Shown here piece by piece: positions 33,279-43,262 of a DNA stretch of 60,000 nucleotides. Within the stretch, counting starts at the first letter, position 1. Every line of letters starts with the position of its first letter. The stretch lies in assembly GCA_029204225.1 (NCBI GenBank), contig CM055092.1:45704087-45764086 (forward strand), given 5' to 3'. Under the pieces are notes generated by a model. That model was given only the letters and a program-made list of their open reading frames with translations. It ran no database searches and was not told the origin of the DNA. The DNA is from Diphasiastrum complanatum. Its lineage: Eukaryota; Streptophyta; Lycopodiopsida; Lycopodiales; Lycopodiaceae. The translations under genes and the position numbers were made by a program.

Positions 33279-34489
33279 CAGGACCTCCTCTACCCTCTCA
33301 CACCTCCTCTGCTAGCTGTGAGCAGTCCAAACACAAAAAAAATATAGAAAACTAACTCTAAACACCCAAAAATCTACCTAAAACTACTCTAAAAAGCAAG
33401 AAAATAGCTAAAATGCAACTAAACTAGTTAGTGGAAACCTATCCCCGGCAACGGCACCACTATAGGGTTGAGGATCTTGCGTAGTATAGCCCTCCTGCCT
33501 GTCAACAAGAGTTAGATCACTGGATAGGTACCTAACTATGCATAGATGCTATTTTTAGTTAGTTTCCTACTTTCTCCCTTAACTCTACTCACCACTAACA
33601 CTACTCTCCCTTAACTCTACTCCTTTACACTAACATTCATCATGATTGTAGGTGAAAGGAAGGGGATGATTAGAAAAGATTTTCAGGACCTCCTCTACCC
33701 TCTCACACCTCCTCTGCTAGCTGTGAACAGTCCAAACGCAAAAGAAATATAGAAAACTAACTCTAAACACCCAAAAATCTACCTAAAACTACTCTAAAAA
33801 GCAAGAAAATAGCTAAAATGCAGCTAAACTAGTTAGTGGAAACCTATCCCCGGCAACGGCACCACTATAGGGTTGAGGATCTTGCGTAGTATAGCCCTCC
33901 TGCCTGTCAACAAGAGTTAGATCACTGGATAGGTACCTAACTATGCATAGATGCTATTTTTAGTTAGTTTCCTACTTTCTCCCTTAACTCTACTCACCAC
34001 TAACACTACTCTCCCTTAACTCTACTCCTTTACACTAACATTCATCATGATTGTAGGTGAAAGGAAGGGGATGATTAGAAAATATTTTCAGGACCTCCTC
34101 TACCCTCTCACACCTCCTCTGCTAGCTGTGAACAGTCCAAACGCAAAAAAAATATAGAAAACTAACTCTAAACACCCAAAAATCTACTAAAACTACTCTA
34201 AAAAGCAAGAAAATAGCTAAAATGCAGCTAAACTAGTTAGTGGAAACCTATCCCCGGCAACGGCACCACTATAGGGTTGAGGATCTTGCGTAGTATAGCC
34301 CTCCTGCCTGTCAACAAGAGTTAGATCACTGGATAGGTACCTAACTATGCGTAGATGCTATTTTTAGTTAGTTTCCTACTTTCTCCCTTAACTCTACTCA
34401 CCACTAACACTACTCTCCCTTAACTTTACTCCTTTACACTAACATTCATCATGATTGTAGGTGAAAGGAAGGGGATGATTAGAAAAGAT
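33279..34489. repeat. 405-bp tandem repeat, three copies, containing the PBS
   Basis: Three head-to-tail copies begin at 33279, 33684 and 34089, each starting CAGGACCTCCTCTACCCTCT. They are nearly identical, with a few substitutions and one lost base in copy 3. The last ends at 34489, where the sequence diverges. Each copy carries one gypsy primer-binding site on the minus strand. High identity implies recent amplification compared with the heavily mutated polyprotein beside it. Confidence 0.95.
33441..33459 (-). other. tRNA-Asp-type primer-binding site (1 of 3)
   Basis: On the minus strand TGGTGCCGTTGCCGGGGAT is complementary to the 3' end of plant tRNA-Asp plus CCA (TGGCGCCGTTGCCGGGGAT is common in plant gypsy elements), with one base changed. 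Equivalent sites are at 33846-33864 and 34250-34268. Orientation and position match the minus-strand gypsy element at 28422-32254. Confidence 0.8.
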
Positions 34490-34979
34490 GGAGGGAAAAG
34501 AAGATAGAAGAGAGAGATAGACGGAGGGTGGAGGTTAGCTGAAATGCAGATTATACTTGCTAAAGGAGAAAAATAAACTATTGAAACCAAAAAGCATGAA
34601 CTTGAAAGCAATAGAAAACAACAAGAGCAATAGCAAGCATTGAATTGCAAATGACGATGCTTCTTTTCCAAAATTGGTAGAGTTTTCTCCTTCTCATTAA
34701 GCATGAAAATAGTGTACAAATGGTGCCTTTTTATAAAATGGGGAAGGCCCTTGCCCCTCAAATTGGCTAATATTCACAATGATCCTATCCATTCATCTTG
34801 GACCCATCTTGATCCAAGGGTCCACAAAAAGTACATTGGTAATCACAAGATTCATGTGAGTCCCAATTTGGACCCAACTCTAAAACGTAATCTCTAAGTT
34901 TAAAAATGACTTTGGGCCTCTAGTTTTATTTTAATTCCACGGCCCCAAGTCAAGTTTATTTTATTTACTACTTTACTTG

Positions 34980-35462
34980 TGTGCTCATTGGGTCATGGGC
35001 TTACGCGCGCAGGATGTCATGCCCTCGCAACACATTTTATTGAATGATTTTATTTATTTACACTTTGTTGGGAATACCCCCAATAGAAATTGGACCAGAG
35101 CACCACTTAGATGCTTTGCATGTGGAAAAAAAAATCACAGAGTTGCAGAATGTCCAAATAAAAAAAAATTTGTACCATTTTGTCGTGACTGTGGTTATGG
35201 GCATTGCTATAAAGACTGTCCAGCAAGACCGAAGCCACCACCAACTATAGCTCCTGTAAATTTGATAACAATAAAGCGAAGACCAGAAGCTCAGAATAAA
35301 TCAAGTGTACCCTTGATGGTGGTCACCAGAGCACGGAAGCAGAAAAAACCAGTGGCGGATCCAGTACCTGTTGATTCTACACCATTAACAGATATATCAA
35401 CAGCATCTGGAGTCTATCCAAATCTTCATGCAAAAAAAAGAAGATATCAGGATATGAGGTAG
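34980..35462 (+). pseudogene. Gypsy-2 gag zinc-knuckle region
   Basis: The + frame reads APLRCFACGKKNHRVAECPN, a canonical C-x2-C-x4-H-x4-C nucleic-acid-binding knuckle, then FCRDCGYGHCYKDCPARPK, a second C-x2-C-x3-H-x4-C-like knuckle. A basic segment follows and the frame ends in TAG (35460-35462), where Gln would continue the protein (the next codons read WIKYLQEKEELE). The capsid part of gag is missing. This start lies about 490 bp past the triplicated gypsy-1 repeat and on the opposite strand. Confidence 0.85.
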
Positions 35463-35576
35463 TGGATTAAATATCTGCAAGAGAAAGAGGAGCTTGAAGT
35501 TGCTAAAGCAACAGTCGAAGTTTGTCCTTCACCATTGCAGCCACCAAGAAATTCACGTATAGATATGAATGATTAG

Positions 35577-36222
35577 TTGCATCATCATAAAGAACCCTTC
35601 AAGATGACTGAACCGAAAGTGCCACAAACAGAACTGCTCATGAATATTTTATCTAGTAAGATTAATATTTCATTGGGAGTTCCTGAAGTTGGTGCCAAAA
35701 GCAAAGAAGTCTTAGCGCAAAAGTTAGCTCAAGTAGAACCACAAGTCCATCAAGAGCCACTTTTTTGTGCTGGATTTGAAGAATCTAATGAAGTACTCCA
35801 TGTCAGAGCCGCTTGGAAAAGTGAACAAAAGAATATCACCCTGCCAATACATCATAGACAATCTCCTAAGGAAGCAGCTGCGATAGATGGCAGTTCAGGA
35901 GTTAACCTCATTTCTACAAAGATATGTGCAAAATGGGCTCTTACAAAGATCAAGCCTACGACTTTTTCCATTAAGCTAGCTGATACAATTCGTCCGCGAG
36001 GAATGGTTGAAGATATACCTGCCAGAATTGCGGGAGTACAGTTCGTCATTACTTTTGTAGTAATGGACTTACTAGAAGAACCAAATGTCTACTAAGTCCT
36101 ATTGGGACATCCATGGTTATGAGTTGCACAGGTAATTTATAACTGGGGTACCGGAAAAATCACTTTTGAAAATCGTGAATGTGCAGTCAAAGTTGATCCT
36201 ACAACTTGGACTATTAAACTAG
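35577..36222 (+). pseudogene. Gypsy-2 retropepsin-like protease region
   Basis: The + frame includes AAAIDGSSGVNLISTKIC, the D-x-G active-site region of a retroviral-type aspartic protease (Asp-Gly-Ser rather than the common Asp-Ser/Thr-Gly), followed by IKLADTIRPRGMVEDIPARI and, after a TAA stop (36093-36095), VLLGHPWL, the flap-to-C-terminal hallmark (I/L-L-G-x-P/D-W/F-L). A TGA at 36120-36122 follows at once, where Arg is likely. The protein upstream is hydrophilic linker. Confidence 0.75.
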
Positions 36223-37278
36223 TGGTTCAAAAAGAGGATAATGATTCATCAACAACGGATCATATTTGTGACCGACCAGAGAAAAATTTGGGAGTTCATT
36301 ATGATTCTCAAACGGATACTGTCAACTGGAATGAAGCTCTTGTAACGATTGATTGTACAGTAAGATATATGTGTCAACAAGATAATCAGTCAGATTTCAG
36401 CGAGATTTCATTATTGGATCAAACCTTGGATACACCGATCACCATTGAATGTGCTGAATGTAGCTAGGATATCAACGGAACCTATACCAGATCTAATTGA
36501 AGATGACTACATACCTGTGAGTCATGCCTTGACTTATAATGACAATGTAGAACTTATGAATGGGCGGATTCTAAATCATATGGATCTGACCAGATTTGGA
36601 GTGTGTAATGTTCCTGATGAACCAACAATAAAACCGGCCAAAGCAGTTATATTGAAGGAAGACAAGATCACAAGGAAGAAACCAGCCAAGCAACATTATA
36701 ATACAGTCCTGAAATGGGAAAATTCTCCTCAAAAGATTGATTCAACAAATGTGCCACACTTACTGGATAAAGGCAAAGGGAAAGTCGAGGATGATTCTAC
36801 AAGTCAAAATTCTAGCAAGATATCATCGTCTCAGAAGTCATCACCTCCACAATCAATTCTTGCTAAGAAGGCTAAGCGAAGATCCAAGACAAGTCCTTTC
36901 GAAAAGGAACAAGCAGATGCAGTCCAGCATGATATGCCCGAACATTTTAAACTTTATACATTGGATGATGTGGTTATCATGTTACCTAAAGCACATCGTG
37001 AACCCGAACAACACGTGCCAGAATCGTAAGATGTTTATGATGGCCTAGCTAGGACACAACCAATGAATCTTGTCGAACCAGGAGAACCAAAAAAGATTGT
37101 ACAAGTTGGATCACAACTTAATCCTGAACAATATCAAGCACTTTGCATGTTACTTATCATAATATCAAGATTGCTTTGCATGGACTTACCAAGATCTGAA
37201 GGGTATTCCAAGTCATTTATTGAACATACCATACCTTTAGTACCTGATGCTTTCCAAAGGTTACAAAGTTCAAGTTAA
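36222..37278 (+). pseudogene. Gypsy-2 pre-RT spacer
   Basis: Successive + frames encode a charged linker rich in Ser/Lys (36445-37029), ending FKLYTLDDVVIMLPKAHREP, and then LARTQPMNLVEPGEPKKIVQ (37040 on) and FIEHTIPLVPDAFQRL. The same order is found in gypsy-1 as YTLDDVLIMKPQAQREP / TQPMNLAKPGEEEKIV / HTIPLV, so the two elements belong to one family. Two frameshifts and a TAA interrupt it. The match stops at about 37265. Confidence 0.8.
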
Positions 37279-37472
37279 AGATAGCCCAGCCACACTTTGG
37301 GTCGACCAAGCTGTGAAATCATCGAAGCAATTCAATGCCACCGTGCCGAAGGGCTTTGAAAAAGACGATGTTTTTGAAGAAGAAGAAGTATCGGCACCTA
37401 TTTCACGCCAACCAAGGACGGTACCATCAGGTCCTACTGCTGCTGTTGCTTCCATGACAGTAGATTCTGGTG

Positions 37473-38108
37473 ATGCTCTTGGTATAGTCTCAAAGCCTTG
37501 CGCAAGTGATACAGTCTATGCTGGATAAGAAAAAAGAAATGGAGCAGAGAATTTCCGACATGGGATCCGAAAATACTCTTATCAGCCAGAAGATTGTTCA
37601 GTTGGATAGAGAATTGAAGATTGCCAAGAAGCACGAAGAAAAATCTAAAGCTGAAAAGAAGATGACATAGCAATAGGCTGATCACCTCAAAGGATACGTC
37701 AGTTCCCTACAGAATGCCCTAACAACCGCACAAGATCAGGTGGACAAGGCCGTGCAGGATGCAAAACAACAGGTGCAACTACTGCAAGGTCAACTGCAGA
37801 TGGCGGAGTAGGATCGCACACGTCTCCAAGGTGAATAGGATGCGACCACCCTTAAGCGTGATGCATATCTTTAGTCACAAATACCAGATCATTTGGTAAC
37901 TCCGACGGAGATCGCGTATTTGTTCAAGAAAGTGAAAATGTACAAAGTGGCCCTTCAGGGATTCCAAGGCCGCTTTGACAAGTTCAAAGGAGCAGCTTCA
38001 GTTGAGTTGACAAAGGCTAAAGCAACTATCAGTGACTATGAAAAAGCCACCGCTCATGTGTTGGAAGCTGGACCACAAATCTCAGTTCTGGTCATGTCGC
38101 AATTATAA
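37473..38108 (+). pseudogene. Amber-interrupted coiled-coil frame in gypsy-2
   Basis: One + frame stays in register from 37473 to 38108. It reads MLDKKKEMEQRISDMGSEN, IVQLDRELKIAKKHEEKSK, LQNALTTAQDQVDKAVQDA, QVQLLQGQLQMAE and GRFDKFKGAASVELTKAKA, a Gln/Lys/Glu-rich heptad-like coil. It is broken by six stops at 37485, 37668, 37674, 37809, 37836 and 37872, and every one is TAG, with no TAA or TGA and no frameshift. The coil resembles the Gln-rich tail of gag-like proteins, but I cannot name the domain. It lies inside the second gypsy element, between its pre-RT spacer and a protease-like segment. Confidence 0.6.
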
Positions 38109-38126
38109 GTTCCAGGTTACGGTTGG

Positions 38127-38478
38127 GCATTTGATTCAAATTGCATCCTACTTAGCGGACTTCATTTGTGCTAAATTGCCACAATGTAAGCTACCTTTAG
38201 CAGAAGGCTTACCTTCAGCGGTGGTGAATACGATTGTTCAATTTATGGAATAAGATATTGTTCCAACGTTGGAGATTGTATCTATCCAAGGTATAGACAT
38301 TCGGTGCATCCAAATTGATGGAGGAGCAGGCATGAATATCATGTCTGAAGATACATACAAGAGATTGCATAATATACCTTTGCAAAAGAGTCAATTAGTC
38401 ATCCATATAGCTAATCATACAAGGGATTCGCCAGTAGGTGAAATTCGGAAGGTACTAGATAAAATCAAAAGGGTGTAA
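38127..38478 (+). pseudogene. Second protease-like segment in gypsy-2
   Basis: The + frame reads CKLPLAEGLPSAVVNTIVQF, a TAA stop, then LEIVSIQGIDIRCIQIDGGA and GMNIMSEDTYKRLHN. I-D-G-G-A-G-M-N-I-M is a retropepsin active-site loop as found in plant gypsy elements. It differs in sequence from the protease region at 35880, so the same composite carries two protease segments. That suggests a chimera of two related elements rather than a simple decayed copy. Confidence 0.65.
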
Positions 38479-38591
38479 TTTTTGTTGAATTTTGTTGTGC
38501 TACGATTATCGCAAAGGGCGGATGTGTATCTAGTGTTGCTGGGATGGCCTTGGCTAAGAGCTGCAAAGGTGGTGCATGATTGGGCATACAT

Positions 38592-38959
38592 GATTGGGCA
38601 ACGGGGTGGTAACGATTCCTGCTGAAGGGAAAAAGATTCAATTGCAAAAGCACCATGGAAGCATTGATTCAGCGCTACGACCGGTAGGTGTAAAAACAAT
38701 TGAAGAATTGTTATTTCAACCAATGACGGAGGAAATTGAAGATTGGGCAATGGGAGTGGTAATGATTCCGGCTGGGAAAAAGATTCAATTGCAAACGCAC
38801 CATGGAAGCATTGATTCAGTGCTACGATTGGTAGGTGTGAAAACGGTTGAAGAATTGTTATTTAAATCAATGACGGAGGAAACCGAAGAAGATCTTGACA
38901 GGTCTCTTCCCAGAATACATACCGACGAGAGAGGCTCACTGTTTATCTATGATCGTTAA
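38592..38959 (+). pseudogene. Frame with in-register 149-bp tandem duplication
   Basis: Two direct repeats (38592-38740 and 38741-38889) start GATTGGGCAA and encode a 50-residue unit twice: VVTIPAEGKKIQLQKHHGSI and VVMIPAGKKIQLQTHHGSI, each followed by GVKT(I/V)EELLF. One three-base-scale indel keeps the frame. A second + frame (38895-39185) then reads acidic spacer. Function unknown. Position between protease and reverse transcriptase suggests retroelement spacer. Confidence 0.6.
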
Positions 38960-39214
38960 TCTATTTGCTGCTGAAGGAATCGAGGCTGGTTCCAGCGAAT
39001 CAGTGCAGAACGATGAACAAGTGTTAGCCTTGGATCCAGATAGGGATCAGTATCCATGGAGTTTTTTTGGGATTATTGAAGAATCCAGAACATTGAAGGA
39101 GGAGCCTACGGGGTTGTATACTACTCAAGTTACCCAAGAAGAACTGCTAGATATTAATCTAGGGATTGAAGACAACCCAAAATAAATATCAATTGGTGCT
39201 AACAACGATCCACA

Positions 39215-39648
39215 GTGCATCCAACAAGCAACCGAGTTGTTCCAGAAGTAAAGGCGATACTTGCATGGTCCTACGATGAACTGCGGGGCCTACCAAAGGA
39301 AATTTATCAACACGTCACCATCGATGCACGACCCGTACGCCAGCAGCGATATAAGATGAACCCAAAACATGTGAAATTTATCAACACGTCACCATCGATG
39401 CACGACTCGTACGCCAGCAGCGATATAAGATGAACCCAAAACTGCGGGGCCTACCAAAGGAAATTTATCAACACGTCATCGACATCACCATCGATGCACG
39501 ACCCGTACGCCAGCAGCGATATAAGATGAACCCAAAACATGTGAACCGGATCAGAGCAGAAATCAAAAAGCTTGTAAAAGTTGGTTTCATATACGCTATT
39601 GACTACGCGTCATGGCTGAGTCCCATTGTGATTGTTTCGAAGAGATAG
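39215..39648 (+). pseudogene. Gypsy-2 RT fingers with internal tandem repeats
   Basis: AWSYDELRGLPKEIYQH, then ARPVRQQRYKMNPKHVNRIR, EIKKLVKVGFIYAIDYASWL and SPIVIVSKR are the first blocks of a gypsy reverse transcriptase, matching gypsy-1 (AWSYSDLKGIPP ... FIYEIEHTEWVTPIVIVPKK). A segment of about 75-100 bp, containing CGCCAGCAGCGATATAAG, is present three times (from about 39300, 39374 and 39460). The reverse transcriptase stops at 39648. Palm and thumb are missing. Confidence 0.8.
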
Positions 39649-39654
39649 CACTGG

Positions 39655-40895
39655 TTGTAAGAATTCATGCCAAGAACCTCCTTTTTCCAACACTTGTTTT
39701 GCTATAATAGCCTTCAAAGTCTTATTGGTAGCCCCGGCTTGACCATTACCGTGCAGATAGTAAGAAGTTGACATTTTGTGAATAATCTGGAACAAATATG
39801 CCATCTCCTTCAAAGTATCATTCACAAAATGGGGTCCTTTATTTGACACAATTTCTAATGGAAATCCAAAATGAGTTAAAATATTACTAAATATGAACTT
39901 GGCAGTGGATTTTGCGGTATTGTCTTGCAAGACTTTCGCTTCTGCCCACTGTGTAGCGTAATTAGTTGCTACAACAATATATTTATGCCCATTTGCCGAA
40001 GCCGGGATAATCTTACCAATTTGATCCAGCCCCCACCACTGAAATGGATCAATTGGCTATAGTGGTACCGACAGATAATCCATCGTGGGAACCGGCCTTC
40101 CTTGCCGTTGGCAAACATTGCAGCTATGACAAAATGCCATAGTATCTTTCCACAACCTTGGCCACCAAAAGCCTGCCTGCAAAATCTTCGCATGGTTCTT
40201 TCGGTGGCGAAATGTCCACCCGCAGACCCAAAATGAGCTTCATCAATAATAGCATGTATATCTTGTGACTGGAGACATCGTCTCACACTTGATCATGACC
40301 GTGTTTATACAACCGACCTTCAATTACTTGAAAGTCACGCGATCGCCAAATCAATTGGCATTGTTGAGATTTCTTAATATGCCCCGGAGATGTTCCCTGC
40401 ATTACAAAATTATATAAGTCAACATACTAGGACTCATACAATGGCTGTGAACTAAACAACTGAGCATCTAGCATTTCATCAAGGCCCTCCTCGGTATCCC
40501 CCATCTCAATGCGAGACAGTTGATCCGCGACCATATGTACTCTGCCTGGTTAGATCCGAATATCAATTCAAACTCTTGGAATAGAATCATCCATCTCGTA
40601 AGCTTACCAGCAATTGTTGGTTTATGTATAAGATAAAGCAGTGGTTGATGATCTATATAAGCAATAAATTTATTATCAAGTAGAAAATGCCAAAATTTTC
40701 AAAGTGAAAAAATTAGATGATCATAACCTTTTTTGTCCCTCAGTTGTACCAATACGCAACCAACCGCCACCTGCGAAGCATCGCAATGGACATGGAACGG
40801 CTTGCTCTAATCTGGCAGCCGAAGAATGGGTGCATTAACCAACACGTTAGCTAAATCTTTAAACGTCTTATAACATTTGATAACAATTTTGAATA
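39655..40895 (-). pseudogene. Gypsy-2 RNase H to integrase core, inverted
   Basis: On the minus strand, descending from 40895: FKDLANVLVNAPILRLPD, HVHCDASQVAVGCVLVQL and IAYIDHQPLLYLIHKP (RNase H), then DEAHFGSAGGHFATERTMRR (integrase zinc region), GLDQIGKIIPASANGHKYIV, FGFPLEIVSNKGPHFVND and HGNGQAGATNKT, ending QVLEKGGSWHEFL at about 39660. The second catalytic Asp is Asn (S-N-K-G) and the Glu is Gly. The flanking gypsy-2 pieces are on the + strand, and the integrase tail that should follow WHEFL is found on + at 40905, so this segment has been inverted. Confidence 0.88.
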
Positions 40896-40904
40896 TTGCC
40901 CCTT

Positions 40905-41400
40905 TCTTCAGAACTTCAAAGAACACATGGGCGTATTGCACAGCTTATAAGATTTCTATCAAATATACACCATTCCAATTGGTTTATGGCACAGATGCTA
41001 TTATGCCATATGAGTTCATTTTGCCAACCATATAATTTAGGTAACAATGAAGTGTTGCGTGAGCGGTTAATTGCATTGAAAAAGTTGGAGGAACATCACG
41101 ACTATGATTACTGCAAAATTGGTTGATCAAACAACATCAAGCGCGATGGTTTGACAAGCACATTCATGAGCGAGAACTAAAAAAAGGAGATTTGGTATTG
41201 TACTACCTGGGAAGTATTACAAATACTTTGAAATCTTAGGATCGGCATTGGGAAGGTCCATATGTGATTTTGGATATAATTGGTAATAATGTGTTGATTT
41301 CTTGGTAGAACCCACCAAGAGTGCCGTTTATTGTAAACAATAGCAAGGTGAAGGTTTATCACCCTCATGAAGAAAAGGGGGATATCAATAGAGGGGTGAT
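40905..41400 (+). pseudogene. Gypsy-2 integrase C-terminal part
   Basis: The + strand reads TWAYCTAYKISIKYTPFQLV, YGTDAIMPYEFILPTI, then after frameshifts FDKHIHERELKKGDLVLYYL and HWEGPYVILDIIGNNV, ending VKVYHPHEE. This is the end of the integrase core and the C-terminal module (compare YTPFQLVYG ... GPY) and continues the protein that stops at WHEFL in the inverted segment. Confidence 0.85.
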
Positions 41401-41544
41401 CTACTCCTTATTTGACATTCTGAAGGCAGGCATTACATTCAACCAATGTCAGTTAGAAGAATCGTGACAGAATCTTGGATGACGATTCCTTATGGGGATG
41501 CATGTGAAAGAAAAACACGTGGGGAAAAAAAATGGGAAAACCAT

Positions 41545-41555
41545 ACATATATATA

Positions 41556-41612
<57 letters not shown>
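41545..41612. repeat. (AT)n microsatellite
   Basis: Alternating AT for about 68 bp with a single C interruption near the start. Confidence 0.95.
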
Positions 41613-41619
41613 CATTTTG

Positions 41620-42654
41620 ACGTTAATTATTTGGGAATTGCAAGTAGAATCACATCTTTGGGAAGTGATAGTATGTATCACTGACAGCTGGGCAATGATA
41701 GTTTAGTTCACAATTTTTTATGATGACTTGGAGTATATAAATTTGATCCTGGTTCATTTTAGAGGATCATTAGATAGTTACACTACTGTGATTGATAGTT
41801 CATATTATTACGAAGACATGGATGCAGACAGAATTCAAAGGAGGCCATGACAACGTCATGCCAAGAAGACATAGACACAATTGAAATGGAATATCATCTT
41901 CCAATGAATTTTCAAGTGTTGATGCGGCAAAGGCAGCAACATATAATTGAGTTGGCAAGGCGGTTATTGGAGCGACAACGGTTGGCAATATAACAGCAAG
42001 AACGATTATAGCAGGACAGGCAAGAGCTGGGGGATCAGCAGTTAGAAAGATAGCAGCCTGCAACACCGTTGGGAGAATTTGAGATCTTGAACAACGATTA
42101 CCAGATACTCAAACTAAATTTTTTCTTTTGGTTTTGCATAGTAATATTCATCTTGTATGGGTTATCGGTTGCCCTACGCAATTGGCGAAACAATGTATAA
42201 ATAAATTATATAAGTTCTTTTGTTCAAAGCTCTTTGTATACCACTTGGAAAATCGGAATATAAAGAATAATGGATAATTGGTCAAGTAACATATGTGCAT
42301 ATGGTTACTCATTGCACATAGGTAGGAATGCTTACAACAATAACAATAGTATTCTTTCCAACGAGAAAAGTACATGGAATTTGGGTTTGAGAATAGCGGC
42401 ACTATGTAATGATAAAATTACCGTTCACACTAAATTACGGAAACATACGTTACACACATTGTAGAAGAATTATGAGTCATTCGGTTTGCAAATAGTTAAC
42501 CACAAAGATTGTAGGTAGGATTAAGAATATGTTACAATCATAACAACAAGATACGGTTTTTCGAAGAGGTGTAGCGTTTTCGATGGTTACGACTTCAAGA
42601 AGATAATTATTGCAATTTGATATGACGGGATATATGACTTGATGGTTATAACTC
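41620..42654. other. Probable 3' part of gypsy-2, nothing coding
   Basis: AT-rich DNA without an open frame that resembles a protein. It may be the 3' non-coding region or LTR of gypsy-2, but I found no LTR boundary or partner. Confidence 0.35.
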
Positions 42655-42865
42655 ACCATTGAGATTGTTATGGTTGTGGTTTGGATGTTGCGGCTATTTG
42701 TGGTTTTAGATATTGCGGTTTTGGATATTACGGTTTGGACGTTGTGGTCATTATGATTTGACGACTGCGGTTTAGATTATTACGAGTATAGACGAGTACG
42801 GTTGTTACGGTTCTAGGAGATTGCAATGGTTACGGTTTGTTCGTTACGGTTTCAAGTTGGGACTT
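42655..42865 (+). repeat. Degenerate GGTTTnGAT/TACGGTTT minisatellite
   Basis: Short units of the form T(T/G)(G/A)CGGTTTTGGA, TTACGGTTTGGACG and GTTACGGTTTG recur about a dozen times at irregular 15-25 bp spacing. The G/T strand bias is unlike the surrounding sequence. Confidence 0.55.
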
Positions 42866-43035
42866 CCACAATTCTACATGGGGGTTCCGGTTGTTACGAA
42901 TTCATTTTTTTCGGGGGGGCAAGACGTGATACCGCATTTAAGAGGGGTCTGGGTCGTAATTAAGATGGGTACAATGGCCTGGATTTTGGCAGTAGTTAAT
43001 GACGTTAAAATTAACACTTAAACGACTCATGATTA

Positions 43036-43148
43036 CTGACATTAAGGGGATGCTTCTTGGTTTCCAAGGGAAGGCTCGAACTTGAGACCAAAGAAACTTT
43101 GGATGTCAAAATAACCAATTGAGCCAGCACCCTGACATTAAGGGGATG
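43036..43148 (-). mobile_element. tRNA-derived retroposon with 17-bp target duplications
   Basis: The direct repeat CTGACATTAAGGGGATG occurs at 43036-43052 and 43132-43148 and encloses about 80 bp. On the minus strand the insert begins GGGTGCTGGCTCAATTGG, a good polymerase III A box (TGGCNNARTNGG), and about 35 bases later has CAAGTTCGAGCC, a B-box-like GTTCGAnnCC. The size, box order and long flanking duplications are those of a retroposed tRNA or a minimal SINE. The clover-leaf stems do not all pair, so it is not a working tRNA gene. Confidence 0.65.
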
Positions 43149-43262
43149 GTGACAGGCTCTTCACAACGTGTCATATGACAGTGGGTGGAGTCGTTTGGAA
43201 ATATGGGTCTGCCTTAATTACATGCTAATTACAATTTCTCTGTCTTGTGAAGCATTGCCATT

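Noticed and set aside
37473-38108. Amber-codon recoding (readthrough of TAG as Gln)
   Set aside because: The surrounding element also has TAA, TGA, frameshifts, an inversion and lost domains, so decay explains it better.
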